Shown: positions 19,262 to 32,045, counted from the stretch's first letter. The stretch is 64,000 nucleotides of DNA from Pseudomonas sp. stari2 (GCF_040760005.1 NZ_CP099760.1:1297501-1361500), one strand, 5' to 3'. Numbers and translations: made by a program. The notes: generated by a model not told the origin, from the letters alone.

Positions 19262-20041
19262 TTATTCGGGGGCGTGATCGCGCAGAAACACCAGATTGTC
19301 CGGTTTCGATTGTTCGGCGCTGTAGCGATAACCCTGCACATCGAACTGTTTGAGGGCCGCCGGATCGTTGATGCGTTCCTGGATGACGAAGCGGCTCATA
19401 AGGCCTCGAGCCTTTTTGGCGTAAAAACTGATGATCTTGTACTGGCCGTTTTTCAGGTCCTTGAACTCGGTGTTGATGATCCGCGCGTTCAGGGCCGTGC
19501 GCTTGACCGCCGAGAAGTACTCGTTGGACGCCAGGTTCAGCAGCACGTCATCGCCCTGGTCGGCCAGCGCTTCGTTCAGCCATTCGCTGATGCGCGTGCC
19601 CCAGAACGCGTACAAGTCCTTGCCGCGGACATTGGCCAGTTTGGTGCCCATTTCCAGGCGATATGGCTGCATCAGGTCGAGCGGGCGCAGCAGGCCGTAG
19701 AGGCCGGAGAGCATGCGCAGGTGCTGTTGCGCGTAGTCAAAATCGGCTTCGCTGAACGACTGGGCATCGAGTCCGGTGTAGACGTCGCCCTTGAAGGCCA
19801 GCAGCGCCTGTTTGGCGTTCTCGGGAGTGAACGCCGGCGTCCAGCTGCCGAAACGCGCGGCGTTGAGGCCACCGATCTTGTCGGAGACGTGCATCAGTTC
19901 GCTGATCTGTGCAGGCGTCAGCTCACGCAACTGTTGGATCAGCTCTTGGGAATGGTCGAGGTATTGCGGCTGGGTGAAGCGCTGGGTCGCCGGCGGTGTT
20001 TCGTAATCGAGGGTCTTGGCGGGGGAAATCACCATCAGCAT
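19262..20041 (-). CDS. yaaA: Peroxide stress protein YaaA (DUF328)
   Basis: A 259-residue cytoplasmic protein of the YaaA/UPF0246 family. The family N-terminus ([14 protein letters not shown]) and the conserved [20 protein letters not shown] block are clear. In E. coli YaaA limits intracellular free iron and DNA damage under hydrogen peroxide stress and binds DNA; the exact reaction is not established. Length is normal. It is divergent from the deacetylase-like gene and ends at a long palindrome. Confidence 0.93.
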   Translation of the reverse strand: MLMVISPAKTLDYETPPATQRFTQPQYLDHSQELIQQLRELTPAQISELMHVSDKIGGLNAARFGSWTPAFTPENAKQALLAFKGDVYTGLDAQSFSEADFDYAQQHLRMLSGLYGLLRPLDLMQPYRLEMGTKLANVRGKDLYAFWGTRISEWLNEALADQGDDVLLNLASNEYFSAVKRTALNARIINTEFKDLKNGQYKIISFYAKKARGLMSRFVIQERINDPAALKQFDVQGYRYSAEQSKPDNLVFLRDHAPE

Positions 20042-20180
20042 GAAGTCGTCTCCTTTAATCGTGGGGGCGATTCTAGGGGGTTGAGGCGGATGACTCCAGC
20101 TATCGAGTCCATAGGTGATCGGCGGTTTGCGGGCCGGATCGGCTATAGTGCCGCGCGGGTTTTGTTATGGAGACACCCCC

Positions 20181-21305
20181 TTGCGCATTGTTCTTTTATT
20201 TACTGTGTGGTTGTTGAGCTTCGGGGCCGTTGCGGCGCCGGGCGATATTGCCACGCTCGATCGCAGCACCTGGCCGGAGAAACTCGACAACCCGACCCTG
20301 TTCGACGTCGCCTCGCGGGCGGAAATCCTGATGTTCGCCCGGGGCCTGCTGGGCAGCGAAGCGCTGGATGAGGCCGCGCTGGCTCAGCGTCTGGGGCTGC
20401 GCACGGTCAATCTGGAGGCGATCAACAACCTGCGCGCTCGCCTGTGGCAACGGCTGCTGACCAACTACAACTTCGCCCAGCAGAGTTGCGATCAGGACGC
20501 CTCGTTCTGCTTCCTCGTCGAAGACCTGCCGACCCTGCGCGAGCAGGCGACCAAGTTCGTGGTCAGCGACGAAAGCTATTACACCAAGTGGGCAGAGCCG
20601 AGCCGGATCTTTCATCTGCAGTATCTGGATGAACTGATGCGCAAGGCGGCGCTGTCGCCGCAGACCACCAGCGAAGTCGATCATTTCGGCGACTACGAGC
20701 GCAACGGCGACGAGATGCACGACCGGTTGTTCCTGTTGAGTTTCGACAGCGCCGCGAACCTTCAGCCGGACAATACCCACTGGATCGCCGATTACCTGCG
20801 CAAATCCAGTCTGAGCGGCACCTTCTTTTTGCTGGGCAAGGATGTGCAGGCGCGACTGGCGGATCGCTCGGTGAATAACCTGCAAGCGGAATTCTCGAAA
20901 CTCTGCGTGGGGGTTCAGGGCTGGGAGTTCCGCTCCCACAGCCACTGGCAGGACTGGCAGGACTCGGTACGCCGCAGCAGCGATCTGGTGAAGAACAAGC
21001 TGCCGGAAAACTACGTGCCGTTGTTCCGCCCACCGGATGGCCAGCGCCGCAGTGATGCCGGCAGTTTCTTGCGCAATCAGGGCCTGCAAGTGGCGTTGTG
21101 GGACATCGATGCCCAGGACGGCGCCGGCAAGCTCAAGGGCAATCCCAGCGCGCAGCGGGTGCTGACCCTGATGCTGTTGTGGCGGCATGGGGTGATCAAT
21201 TTCAACATGAAGCAGGACGCGGTGAAGACCGCGTTGCCTTGGCTGATCACGCAAACCGCGCAAAGCGGCATCGGCTGGGAAGACTGTCAGGACGCTTTTC
21301 GCTGA
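20181..21305 (+). CDS. Exported polysaccharide-deacetylase-like protein
   Basis: A 374-residue protein that starts at TTG (20181), chosen because GGAG lies 8 bases upstream and a normal signal peptide follows (cut near AVAA, residue 19). The second half has a NodB/polysaccharide deacetylase fold signature: LLSFDSA (about 186-191), TFFLLGKDV (214-222), RSHSHW (251-256) and FRPPDG (282-287). The usual metal site is TFDDG plus H(S/T)xxH; here the second Asp is replaced by Ser (FDS) and the histidine spacing is unusual, so activity is uncertain. The first half (about 30-160) is a helical domain I do not recognise. It lies near, but transcribes away from, the alginate operon. Confidence 0.75.
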   Translation: MRIVLLFTVWLLSFGAVAAPGDIATLDRSTWPEKLDNPTLFDVASRAEILMFARGLLGSEALDEAALAQRLGLRTVNLEAINNLRARLWQRLLTNYNFAQQSCDQDASFCFLVEDLPTLREQATKFVVSDESYYTKWAEPSRIFHLQYLDELMRKAALSPQTTSEVDHFGDYERNGDEMHDRLFLLSFDSAANLQPDNTHWIADYLRKSSLSGTFFLLGKDVQARLADRSVNNLQAEFSKLCVGVQGWEFRSHSHWQDWQDSVRRSSDLVKNKLPENYVPLFRPPDGQRRSDAGSFLRNQGLQVALWDIDAQDGAGKLKGNPSAQRVLTLMLLWRHGVINFNMKQDAVKTALPWLITQTAQSGIGWEDCQDAFR

Positions 21306-21655
21306 CAAACGGCAAGAGCCCGGAAACATTGGGCTTGAGGTGAGTTTTTTGCAGGATTCGATGCAGGCGGACTTCCGACTCTAACGGGGGCGCGGCGGTC
21401 CGCCAAGGGCTTTTCGTCACTTTGCAAAATAAACTTCAAAAAAGCGTCAAAGTGCTTTTTTCTGTCACGGGTTTTGGAGTATTACGAAGTCAGACAGCCG
21501 AAACCTGCAACACAGGTGGCGTCTTCCAAGACCCATTTTGTGTGCAATTCACCTGCTATTCCGAACAAAAGCTTCGCAGGTGGATTCGGCAGTCACTTCG
21601 AGGCGCAGTACCGTCCAGGTATTGCGTCGAATGGCTCCCACAAAGGTGACCGAGT
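21306..21655 (+). other. Intergenic region upstream of the PhoH gene
   Basis: About 350 bases with no convincing gene; two overlapping plus-strand frames (21422-21649 and 21474-21725) lack ribosome-binding sites and family features. A possible terminator (CACTTTG at 21418-21424 paired with CAAAGTG at 21448-21454, followed by CTTTTTT) would end the deacetylase transcript. GAGTATGG lies at the start of the PhoH gene. Confidence 0.5.
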
Positions 21656-23050
21656 ATGGATGATCACGGACGTAGCCCTTCCTCCAACCAGCCAATCCTT
21701 TATGTACTCGATACCAACGTACTGATTCACGATCCAAACGCCCTGCTGAATTTCGAAGAACACCACGTCGCGATCCCGATGACCGTGCTTGAAGAGCTGG
21801 ACAAGCTCAAGAGCGGGCATCACAGCGTGGCCGCTGAATGCCGCCAGGCCATCCGGCTGATCGACAAGACGCTGGGCGATGCCTCGCCCGAAGACGTCGA
21901 GCAAGGGGTGCCGATCCAGCGCGGAAAGAGCGGGCCGAAGGGGTTGCTGTCAATTCTGATGAGCAAACAGGCCGAATCGAACCTGATTCTGCCCGAGCAC
22001 CTGAACGACAACAAAATCATCAACCAGTTGATCGATCTGCACACCCGCGATCCGAAGAAACCGGTGGTGCTGGTCACCAAAGACATCAACATGCGCCTCA
22101 AGGCGCGAGCCTGCGGGATCGACGCCGAGGACTACAGCACCGACCAACTGGTCGATGACGTGTCCCTGTTGCCCAACGGCTACCACAACATGACCGGCTC
22201 CTTCTGGGACCGCGTGAGCAAGGTCGAAACCCGTCAGGACCATGGCCGCACCTGGCACCAGGTGCAACTGATCGACAACCTGCCGGCCGTGCACATCAAC
22301 GAGTTCATCATCGATGAGCAGGGCTTTGTCGGCTGGATCAAGGAGATTGAAGAAGACCGTCTGCTGATCCTCGATCTGCACCAGGAACCGCTGCTGCATC
22401 AAGAGGCCTGGGGCCTCAAGCCCCGTGACATCTATCAGAGCCTGGCGCTGTACGCCTTGCTCGACCCAGACATTCATCTGGTCAACCTGTCCGGCGCCGC
22501 CGGTTCCGGCAAGACCATCCTGGCGCTGGCCGCTGCGATCGAGCAGACCATGGTCAGCAAGCGTTATCGCCGCATCATCGCCACCCGCAGCGTGCAGGGC
22601 CTGGACCAGGAAATCGGCTTCCTGCCCGGCACCGAAGCGGAAAAAATGGAGCCTTGGCTGGGCGCCATCACCGACAACCTCGAAGCCTTGCACATGGATG
22701 ACGAAAACACCCATGGCAGCGTCGACTACATCCTCAGCAAAGTGCCGTTGCAGTTCAAATCGCTCAACTACATTCGCGGGCGCAGCTTCCAGCAGAGCCT
22801 GATCCTGATCGACGAATGCCAGAACCTCACGCCGCACCAGATGAAAACCATCATCACCCGGGCCGGCGCCGGTTCCAAAGTGGTGTGCCTGGGCAACCTG
22901 GCACAGATCGACACCCCTTACCTGTCCGCGACCAGTTCCGGGCTGACTTACCTGACCGAACGTTTCAAAGACTTCCCCAACGGTGTGCACATCACCCTGC
23001 AAGGGGTGCCTCGCTCGATTCTGGCCGAATACGCCGAATCGCACCTGTAA
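21656..23050 (+). CDS. PhoH family protein with N-terminal PIN domain
   Basis: A 464-residue cytoplasmic protein of the PhoH2 type. The N-terminal PIN RNase domain (about residues 13-150) shows the acidic residues expected (LDTNVLIHD, ELDKLK, VLVTKD). The C-terminal PhoH NTPase domain has Walker A GAAGSGKT (about 280-287) and Walker B LILIDECQN (about 381-389). Mycobacterial PhoH2 proteins are RNA-unwinding nucleases; the Pseudomonas role is not established. It is followed by a clear terminator and probably transcribed alone. Confidence 0.93.
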   Translation: MDDHGRSPSSNQPILYVLDTNVLIHDPNALLNFEEHHVAIPMTVLEELDKLKSGHHSVAAECRQAIRLIDKTLGDASPEDVEQGVPIQRGKSGPKGLLSILMSKQAESNLILPEHLNDNKIINQLIDLHTRDPKKPVVLVTKDINMRLKARACGIDAEDYSTDQLVDDVSLLPNGYHNMTGSFWDRVSKVETRQDHGRTWHQVQLIDNLPAVHINEFIIDEQGFVGWIKEIEEDRLLILDLHQEPLLHQEAWGLKPRDIYQSLALYALLDPDIHLVNLSGAAGSGKTILALAAAIEQTMVSKRYRRIIATRSVQGLDQEIGFLPGTEAEKMEPWLGAITDNLEALHMDDENTHGSVDYILSKVPLQFKSLNYIRGRSFQQSLILIDECQNLTPHQMKTIITRAGAGSKVVCLGNLAQIDTPYLSATSSGLTYLTERFKDFPNGVHITLQGVPRSILAEYAESHL

Positions 23051-23061
23051 CCGCCAAATGG

Positions 23062-23094
23062 AACCGGACGACTGCAAAGTCGCCCGGTTTTTTG
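23062..23094 (+). terminator. Rho-independent terminator after the PhoH gene
   Basis: Inverted repeat AACCGGaCGACT / AGTCGcCCGGTT with a short loop, followed by a T run, 12 bases after the stop codon of the PhoH gene. Confidence 0.85.
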
Positions 23095-23151
23095 TGTGCG
23101 AAATTCTGACCCTCAGGTTTACAATCGACGCTCCTGATCAGGAGTAATCCC

Positions 23152-23625
23152 GTGCTGACTCATCTCGATTCCCAAGGTCGCGCCAACATGGTCGACGTCA
23201 CCGAAAAAGCCGTGACGTTCCGCGAGGCGACGGCCCAAGCGCTGGTGCGCATGCTGCCCGACACCCTGCAGATGATCGTCAGCGGCGGCCATCCCAAGGG
23301 CGACGTGTTCGCCGTGGCGCGCATCGCCGGCATTCAGGCGGCGAAGAAAACCAGTGACCTGATTCCCTTGTGCCATCCGTTGATGCTGACCGGCGTCAAG
23401 GTTGAGCTCAGCGCCGAAGGCGACGACGCGGTGCGCATCGTGGCTCGCTGCAAGCTGTCCGGGCAGACTGGCGTCGAGATGGAGGCGTTGACCGCCGCCA
23501 GCGTCGCCGCGCTGACGATCTACGACATGTGCAAGGCCGTGGATCGCGGCATGACCATCGAAAGCGTGCGCCTGCTGGAGAAAGTCGGCGGCAAGAGCGG
23601 GCATTTCCAGGCGGAGCAGCCATGA
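23152..23625 (+). CDS. moaC: Cyclic pyranopterin monophosphate synthase MoaC
   Basis: A 157-residue cytoplasmic enzyme of molybdenum cofactor synthesis. With MoaA it converts GTP to cyclic pyranopterin monophosphate. The family blocks are clear: [10 protein letters not shown] at the N-terminus, the [14 protein letters not shown] active-site block, [20 protein letters not shown], and KSGH near the end. It starts at GTG (23152) with AGGAG 7 bases upstream. It heads a tight moaC-moaD-moaE operon, with a 4-base overlap to moaD. moaA is not in this window. Confidence 0.97.
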   Translation: MLTHLDSQGRANMVDVTEKAVTFREATAQALVRMLPDTLQMIVSGGHPKGDVFAVARIAGIQAAKKTSDLIPLCHPLMLTGVKVELSAEGDDAVRIVARCKLSGQTGVEMEALTAASVAALTIYDMCKAVDRGMTIESVRLLEKVGGKSGHFQAEQP

Positions 23626-23864
23626 ACCTGACCGTGAAGTTTTTTGCCCGTTACCGCGAGGCGCTGGGCGTGGATTCGGTAAAGGTCGAAGGTGAATTCG
23701 CGACGGTGGAAGACGTACGCGCCTTGCTCGCCAAGCGTGACGGCGCCGAGGTGCTGAGCGAACAGAACTTGATGTGTGCGCGCAACGAAGACCTGTGCCA
23801 GCTCGACGAGCCGGTGGTCGATGGCGACGAAGTAGCGTTTTTCCCCACCGTGACCGGAGGCTGA
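23622..23864 (+). CDS. moaD: Molybdopterin synthase sulfur-carrier subunit MoaD
   Basis: An 80-residue ubiquitin-fold protein. It ends in the Gly-Gly needed for thiocarboxylation (FFPTVTGG), which carries the sulfur that MoaE inserts into precursor Z. The start at 23622 is set by the ATGA overlap with the moaC stop and by the family N-terminus ([13 protein letters not shown]). The open frame extends further upstream only inside moaC. Confidence 0.96.
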   Translation: MNLTVKFFARYREALGVDSVKVEGEFATVEDVRALLAKRDGAEVLSEQNLMCARNEDLCQLDEPVVDGDEVAFFPTVTGG

Positions 23865-23867
23865 GGC

Positions 23868-24320
23868 ATGGCGATTCGTGTGCAGTCCACGGCGTTCGAT
23901 CCCGGTGCTGAAGTCAACGCGATGCACGCGGCCAATGTCGGCGTCGGCGCGGTGGTGAGTTTTGTCGGCTACGTGCGCGACTTCAACGATGGCCTCGATG
24001 TTGCCGGAATGTTTCTGGAGCACTATCCGGGCATGACCGAAAAGGCCCTGGGCAAGATCGCCGTCGAGGCCGAACAGCGCTGGCCGCTGTTGAAGCTGGA
24101 AGTACTGCACCGCATCGGCGCGCTGGAGCCGGGTGAGCCGATCGTGTTCGTCGGCGCCGCCAGTGCCCATCGTCAGGCGGCATTCGACGCCTGCGCCTTC
24201 GTCATGGATTACCTGAAAACCCGCGCGCCGTTCTGGAAGAAAGAGAACACCAGCGACGGCTCGCGCTGGGTCGAAGGTCGTGACAGCGACCATGCCGCTG
24301 CGGATCGCTGGAAGCAGTAA
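23868..24320 (+). CDS. moaE: Molybdopterin synthase catalytic subunit MoaE
   Basis: A 150-residue subunit that, with MoaD, adds the dithiolene sulfurs to make molybdopterin. Family features are visible: [16 protein letters not shown], the [10 protein letters not shown] block, the [14 protein letters not shown] block and [10 protein letters not shown] with its catalytic lysines near the C-terminus. It starts three bases after the moaD stop with GGAGG overlapping the end of moaD, so the synthase subunits are made together. Confidence 0.97.
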   Translation: MAIRVQSTAFDPGAEVNAMHAANVGVGAVVSFVGYVRDFNDGLDVAGMFLEHYPGMTEKALGKIAVEAEQRWPLLKLEVLHRIGALEPGEPIVFVGAASAHRQAAFDACAFVMDYLKTRAPFWKKENTSDGSRWVEGRDSDHAAADRWKQ

Positions 24321-24394
24321 ATCCTCTCCTCAGTCAATCTCCCCTCGACTCCCGACCATCGGCTGACGCCGATGGCGTTTGTCCAATTGACGAT

Positions 24395-24431
24395 TTGTAC
24401 GTAAAAGTCCAGTATGGATTTACAAGTACAA
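24395..24431. promoter_or_regulatory. Candidate operator upstream of the binding-protein gene (dau-type palindrome)
   Basis: A 37-base imperfect palindrome with TTGTAC / GTACAA ends, GTAAA / TTTAC inner arms and a TCCA-GTA-TGGA centre. The core AAAAGTCCANNATGGA is shared with the palindrome upstream of dauB (28167-28192, opposite strand). A further half-site, TTTGTCCA, lies at 24378-24385. DauR is the obvious candidate binder, by inference only. Confidence 0.5.
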
Positions 24432-24502
24432 ATAAAGCTTTTCCCTGTTTCAGCTCTTTCTTCTGTCTTGCCAAACCAACAACAACCCGCGAGAGAACGA
24501 AC

Positions 24503-25279
24503 ATGAAGAAACTCCCCCTCATCACCGGTCTGGCGCTGAGCCTGTTGGCGTGCAGCAGCGTGTTTGCCGCCGAGAAAACCCTGCGCATCGGTATTGAAGC
24601 GGCCTATCCGCCGTTCGCCTCAAAGACCGACCAAGGTGAAATCGTCGGCTTCGACTACGACATCGGCAACGCCCTGTGCGCGCAGATGCAGGTCAAGTGC
24701 GTGTGGGTCGAGGGCGAGTTCGACGGTCTGATTCCTTCCCTGAAAGTGAAGAAAATCGACATGGCGCTGTCGTCCATGACCATCAATGAAGACCGCAAGA
24801 AGTCCGTGGACTTCACCCACAAGTACTATTTCACCTCGTCGCGGCTCGTAATGAAGGAAGGCGCGACGGTTGATGACCAATACGCCAGCCTCAAGGGCAA
24901 GACCGTCGGCGTGCAACGTGCGACCACCACCGATCGTTACGCCACGGAGGTGTTCGAGCCCAAGGGCATCAACGTCAAGCGCTATGGCAACAACGAAGAA
25001 ATCTACATGGACCTGGCGGCCGGGCGTCTCGACGCGATTTTTGCAGACACCATTCCGCTGACCGACTTCCTGTCGATGCCTCGGGGCAAGGGTTACGCGT
25101 TTGTCGGACCGGAACTGAAAGATCCGAAGTACGTGGGCGAGGGTGCCGGGATCGCGGTGCGCAAGGGCAACACCGAACTGGTCAGCCAGTTGAACACCGC
25201 CATCGACGGCATTCGCGCCAGTGGCGAGTATCAGAAAATTTCCGAGAAGTACTTCAAGTCGGACATCTACGGCGACTGA
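24503..25279 (+). CDS. Periplasmic amino-acid-binding protein (arginine/ornithine type)
   Basis: A 258-residue solute-binding protein of ABC family 3 (His/Arg/Orn type). It has a signal peptide ending at VFAA (about residue 22), then the family pattern [43 protein letters not shown] and a [12 protein letters not shown] block. The ATG at 24503 is chosen because it opens the signal peptide; the frame is open 36 codons upstream without sense. No permease or ATPase lies beside it, so it probably uses a transporter encoded elsewhere. In P. aeruginosa a similar gene (PA3865) lies beside dauR, so D- or L-arginine is a likely ligand. Confidence 0.9.
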   Translation: MKKLPLITGLALSLLACSSVFAAEKTLRIGIEAAYPPFASKTDQGEIVGFDYDIGNALCAQMQVKCVWVEGEFDGLIPSLKVKKIDMALSSMTINEDRKKSVDFTHKYYFTSSRLVMKEGATVDDQYASLKGKTVGVQRATTTDRYATEVFEPKGINVKRYGNNEEIYMDLAAGRLDAIFADTIPLTDFLSMPRGKGYAFVGPELKDPKYVGEGAGIAVRKGNTELVSQLNTAIDGIRASGEYQKISEKYFKSDIYGD

Positions 25280-25286
25280 GTTTCAA

Positions 25287-25318
25287 AAATGTGCAGCCTG
25301 CCATCGCAGGCTGCACGG
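25287..25318 (-). terminator. Terminator between the binding-protein gene and dauR
   Basis: Perfect 11-bp inverted repeat GTGCAGCCTGC / GCAGGCTGCAC with loop CATC (25291-25316). On the minus strand it is followed by a short T run, so it terminates dauR; it may also stop the convergent binding-protein transcript. Confidence 0.8.
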
Positions 25319-25320
25319 CT

Positions 25321-25962
25321 TCAGCCCTTCAATTCCTTCAAATGCTTGTACACCGTCGCCCGCCCCATGTTCAGCACATTGGCCACATAGTTTGAGGCGC
25401 TCTTGCCCTTGAACGCGCCTTCGGCGTGCAGCGCCAGCACCAGTTCGCGTTTGTGATCGCGGGTCAGCAGGTTCAAGCTCAGTTGCCGCTCGCGCAGCCA
25501 GGCGTGCAGGAAGGTGTTGATCCGTTCCTGCCAGTCATCGCGAAACAGCGAGTCCGGTTGCGGAATCAGTTTGCTCGGCGAGAGGAACAGGTCGAGCGCA
25601 GCCTTGGCGTTCTCGAACAGCGAAATATTCAGGTTGATGCACAGCACTGCCAGCGGATGCCCTTCGCTGTCGCGCAGCACGGTGCTCAGGCTGCGAATCT
25701 TCTGGCCGTCCCAATTGAGCTTTTCGTACGGGCCGATGTTCCGTTCGCTGACGTCGTCGCTGAGCATGTCTTCCAGCGACGACTCGTCGCCGATCACCCT
25801 TTTCGAGAGGTTGTTGGCGATGTAGTCGACCTTTTGCGTGCGCAGGTCATGCAGCACCACTTCAGCATGTGGAAAGAACAGCGTAGCGATGGCATCGGCG
25901 ATGGCGTGGTAGTTATCCAGGGCGGCGTCATTCAGCTCGGGCGTGTGTTCGGGGGCGGTCAT
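25321..25962 (-). CDS. dauR: D-arginine utilisation regulator DauR (YheO-PAS plus HTH)
   Basis: A 213-residue transcriptional regulator with an N-terminal YheO-like PAS domain (about 15-125) and a C-terminal HTH (about 155-213, with MGRATVYKHLKEL as the recognition helix region). In P. aeruginosa DauR represses dauBAR and its operon order is the same as here. The start at 25962 (MTAPEHTPELND) has GGAG 10 bases upstream; the open frame runs further up only into dauA. It is the last gene of dauB-dauA-dauR, separated from dauA by a strong hairpin. Confidence 0.92.
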   Translation of the reverse strand: MTAPEHTPELNDAALDNYHAIADAIATLFFPHAEVVLHDLRTQKVDYIANNLSKRVIGDESSLEDMLSDDVSERNIGPYEKLNWDGQKIRSLSTVLRDSEGHPLAVLCINLNISLFENAKAALDLFLSPSKLIPQPDSLFRDDWQERINTFLHAWLRERQLSLNLLTRDHKRELVLALHAEGAFKGKSASNYVANVLNMGRATVYKHLKELKG

Positions 25963-25985
25963 AACTGTGGAGCTCCAGGCAACGT

Positions 25986-26012
25986 CAACGCCCCCGTGGT
26001 CCGGGGGCGTTG
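25986..26012 (-). repeat. Hairpin between dauA and dauR
   Basis: Perfect 11-bp GC-rich inverted repeat (CAACGCCCCCG / CGGGGGCGTTG) with a 5-base loop. No T run follows on the minus strand, so it may attenuate or stabilise the mRNA and lower dauR output relative to dauA. Confidence 0.65.
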
Positions 26013-26053
26013 CGAGTGTGCCGCAATCCGTTGGGCGCGTCATCCGGGGGCGG

Positions 26054-28140
<2,087 letters not shown>

Positions 28141-28166
28141 GTCGGACTCCGGAGACTGGTTATAAA

Positions 28167-28192
28167 CTAATTTGTCCATTATGGACTTTTAG
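28167..28192 (-). promoter_or_regulatory. Candidate DauR operator upstream of dauB
   Basis: A 26-base palindrome with ends CTAA / TTAG and a perfect core GTCCAT-T-ATGGAC (28174-28186). It lies 27-52 bases upstream of the dauB ATG, where a repressor would block transcription. The AAAAGTCCANNATGGA core recurs upstream of the amino-acid-binding protein gene at the other end of the cluster (24395-24431). Confidence 0.55.
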
Positions 28193-28212
28193 TTTTATTG
28201 AACAATATCCGG

Positions 28213-28250
28213 GCGAAAAAAAAGCGCAGTCCGTTGCCGGCTGCGCTTCT
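28213..28250 (-). terminator. Rho-independent terminator of rhlB
   Basis: Inverted repeat AAGCGCAG (28222-28229) / CTGCGCTT (28241-28248), followed on the minus strand by a run of at least seven T. It lies just after the rhlB stop codon and separates it from dauB. Confidence 0.85.
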
Positions 28251-28264
28251 CTTTATAGCGTCGC

Positions 28265-29743
28265 TTACTGTGGACGCTTGCGCTCAACCGCCCGCAACAG
28301 ATGGGTCGGTGGCGTTTCGCAGCTGATCTTGCGACCGAGTTTTTCTTCGATGGACGGCAACTGATAGGAGTCGTCTTCACCGGCGAAGCTGATCGACACG
28401 CCATCGGCACCAGCCCGACCGGTACGACCGATGCGGTGCACGTAGTCGTCCGGGACTTCCGGCAGGGTGAAGTTGATCACGTGGCTGATACCGTCGATGT
28501 GGATGCCGCGACCGGCCACGTCAGTGGCCACCAGCACGCGGATCTTGCCTTCGCGGAAGCCTTCCAGCGTCTTGATCCTTTTGTGCTGCGGCACGTCGCC
28601 GGACAGTTGCGCGGCGTTGATGCCGTCGCGCACCAGGCGTTCCTCGATGCGCCGCACTTCATCCTTGCGGTTGGCGAACACAATGACCCGCTCCCAGCCG
28701 TTGTCGTTGACCAGGTTGAAGAGCAGTTTGTATTTGTCGGCACCGGCCACCGCGTAGATGTGCTGTTCGACGTTCTCGTTGGCCACATTGGTGACTTCGA
28801 TTTCGACGATCGCAGGATCGGTGGTCCACTGCTTGGCGAGGTTCATCACGTCATCGGTGAAGGTTGCGGAGAACAGCAGGGTCTGGCGTTCGCTTTTCGG
28901 CGGGGTTTGGCGAATGATCTGCCGTACCTGCGGGATGAAGCCCATGTCGAGCATGCGGTCGGCTTCGTCCAGCACCATCACTTCGACCATGTCCAGGTGC
29001 ACGTCGCCGCGCTGGTTGAAGTCGAGCAGACGGCCCGGGGTTGCGACGAGGATGTCGCAGTGGCGGGCTTCGAGGTGCTTGAGCTGCTTGTCGAAATCCA
29101 TGCCGCCGACGAACGTCATGACGTTGAGGCCGGTGTACTTGGTCAGGTCTGCGGCGTCCTTGGCAATCTGCACCACCAGCTCACGGGTCGGCGCGATGAT
29201 CAGCGCCCGTGGCTCGCCCATGTAGCGCTCTTTCGGCGGCGGGGTCTGCAACAGCTGGGTGATGATCGAAATCAGGAACGCGGCGGTCTTGCCGGTGCCG
29301 GTCTGGGCGCGGCCGATGGCGTCTTTGCCGGCGAGGGTGAAACCCAGCACCTGGGCCTGGATCGGCGTGCAATACGGGAAACCCAGGTCGTGGATGGCGT
29401 GCATCAGTTCCGGGGCGAGTTTGAAATCGTGGAAACGGGTCTTGCCTTCCTGTGGCTCGACGACGAAATCTTCGAGTTTCCAGGGAATGACCGGCGCCTT
29501 GGGCTTCGGTTCGCGGCGTGGCTTGGCAGGTTTGGGTGTTTCGCTGCGGGTGCTTTCTGAAGCGGGAGCTGAAACAGCAGCGGGTGCCGGTTCGCGTTTC
29601 GGTGTGGCTACAGGAGCCTGGCGGTCCGCCGGTTTGGCATCGCTGCGATGACCGGGGGCATGCGACGGCGCACTGGGAGCTGGCGCGAGCTGCTCAGCCT
29701 CGCTTTTTCCGAACATCTTCTTGAGTGCTTTGAGCACGGTCAT
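28265..29743 (-). CDS. rhlB: ATP-dependent RNA helicase RhlB
   Basis: A 492-residue DEAD-box helicase. All core motifs are visible: [12 protein letters not shown] (motif I), PTREL, DEAD (VLDEADRM), SAT, and the C-terminal HRIGRTGR with RGIH. The first 95 residues are a low-complexity, Ala/Pro/basic extension, longer than in E. coli RhlB. RhlB unwinds RNA for degradation by the RNA degradosome. In P. aeruginosa rhlB (PA3861) also lies beside dauB, so the order is conserved. It is probably transcribed alone because a terminator lies before dauB. Confidence 0.93.
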   Translation of the reverse strand: MTVLKALKKMFGKSEAEQLAPAPSAPSHAPGHRSDAKPADRQAPVATPKREPAPAAVSAPASESTRSETPKPAKPRREPKPKAPVIPWKLEDFVVEPQEGKTRFHDFKLAPELMHAIHDLGFPYCTPIQAQVLGFTLAGKDAIGRAQTGTGKTAAFLISIITQLLQTPPPKERYMGEPRALIIAPTRELVVQIAKDAADLTKYTGLNVMTFVGGMDFDKQLKHLEARHCDILVATPGRLLDFNQRGDVHLDMVEVMVLDEADRMLDMGFIPQVRQIIRQTPPKSERQTLLFSATFTDDVMNLAKQWTTDPAIVEIEVTNVANENVEQHIYAVAGADKYKLLFNLVNDNGWERVIVFANRKDEVRRIEERLVRDGINAAQLSGDVPQHKRIKTLEGFREGKIRVLVATDVAGRGIHIDGISHVINFTLPEVPDDYVHRIGRTGRAGADGVSISFAGEDDSYQLPSIEEKLGRKISCETPPTHLLRAVERKRPQ

Positions 29744-29853
29744 CTCATCAATTGGTTAAGGAATGTACGCCGGCCAGTGTAATGCAAGAAACGGGCGCGG
29801 CGTAGTGGGATGATCAAAGGGGCCCGACCACTTGAAAATCGAGCCCCGAACGA

Positions 29854-30977
<1,124 letters not shown>

Positions 30978-32009
30978 ATGAAGATGTTGAAATCCACGCT
31001 GGCGATCGTGACTGCTGCTGCAGTACTGGGTGTCAGCGGGTTCGCTCAGGCGGGTGCAACCCTGGATGCGGTACAGAAGAAAGGTTTCGTGCAGTGTGGC
31101 GTCAGCGACGGTCTGCCAGGCTTCTCCGTACCGGATTCGACCGGCAAGATTCTCGGCATCGACGCCGACGTCTGCCGTGCCGTGGCCGCTGCCGTGTTCG
31201 GCGATGCGACCAAGGTCAAGTTCAGTCAATTGAACGCCAAGGAGCGCTTCACCGCGCTGCAGTCCGGCGAGATCGACATCCTGTCGCGCAACACCACCAT
31301 GACCAGCTCCCGTGACGCAGGCATGGGCCTGAAATTCCCAGGCTTCATCACTTACTACGACGGCGTGGGCTTCCTGGCCAACAACAAGCTGGGCGTGAAG
31401 AGTGCCAAGGAACTGGACGGCGCAACCATCTGCATTCAGGCCGGTACCACTACCGAGCTGAACGTCTCCGACTACTTCCGCGCCAATGGCCTGAAGTACA
31501 CCCCGATCACTTTCGACACCTCCGATGAAAGCGCCAAGTCGCTGGAGTCCGGTCGTTGCGATGTGCTGACCTCCGACAAGTCCCAGCTGTTCGCCCAGCG
31601 CAGCAAGCTGGCTTCGCCGAAGGACTACGTGGTTCTGCCGGAAACCATTTCCAAGGAACCTCTGGGCCCGGTCGTGCGTAACGGCGACGACGAGTGGCTG
31701 GCCATCGTTCGCTGGGTTGGCTACGCGCTGCTCAACGCTGAAGAAGCCGGTATCACTTCGAAAAACGTACTCGAAGAAGCCAAGTCCACCAAGAACCCGG
31801 ACGTTGCACGTCTGCTGGGTGCTGACGGCGAGTACGGCAAGGACCTGAAACTGCCGAAGGACTGGGTGGTGAAAATCGTTTCCCAGGTGGGTAACTACGG
31901 CGAAATCTTCGAGAAAAACCTCGGCAAGAGCACTCCGCTGGAAATCGACCGTGGCCTGAACGCGCTGTGGAACAACGGCGGCATTCAGTACGCACCACCA
32001 GTGCGCTAA
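30978..32009 (+). CDS. aapJ: General L-amino acid ABC transporter, binding protein AapJ
   Basis: A 343-residue periplasmic binding protein with a signal peptide ending at AQA (about residue 25). It follows the AapJ/BztA pattern: VQKKGFVQCGVSDGLPGFS, GIDADVCRAVAAAVFGD and LKFPGFITYYDGVGF. GGAGG lies 6-7 bases before the ATG. It feeds many L-amino acids to the AapQM permease. A stable 12-bp hairpin follows it, probably holding aapJ mRNA at a higher level than the membrane-protein genes. Confidence 0.95.
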   Translation: MKMLKSTLAIVTAAAVLGVSGFAQAGATLDAVQKKGFVQCGVSDGLPGFSVPDSTGKILGIDADVCRAVAAAVFGDATKVKFSQLNAKERFTALQSGEIDILSRNTTMTSSRDAGMGLKFPGFITYYDGVGFLANNKLGVKSAKELDGATICIQAGTTTELNVSDYFRANGLKYTPITFDTSDESAKSLESGRCDVLTSDKSQLFAQRSKLASPKDYVVLPETISKEPLGPVVRNGDDEWLAIVRWVGYALLNAEEAGITSKNVLEEAKSTKNPDVARLLGADGEYGKDLKLPKDWVVKIVSQVGNYGEIFEKNLGKSTPLEIDRGLNALWNNGGIQYAPPVR

Positions 32010-32016
32010 TGGTTCT

Positions 32017-32045
32017 ATCACCCGGCGGGCCAACCGCCGGGTGAT
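32017..32045 (+). repeat. 12-bp stem-loop between aapJ and aapQ
   Basis: Perfect inverted repeat ATCACCCGGCGG / CCGCCGGGTGAT with a 5-base loop and no T run. It is placed directly after the binding-protein gene, as stabilising hairpins often are in ABC operons. Confidence 0.8.

Noticed and set aside
21422..21725. Two overlapping plus-strand frames before the PhoH gene
   Set aside because: No start signals, and one overlaps the PhoH start; they read through a terminator-like stem.
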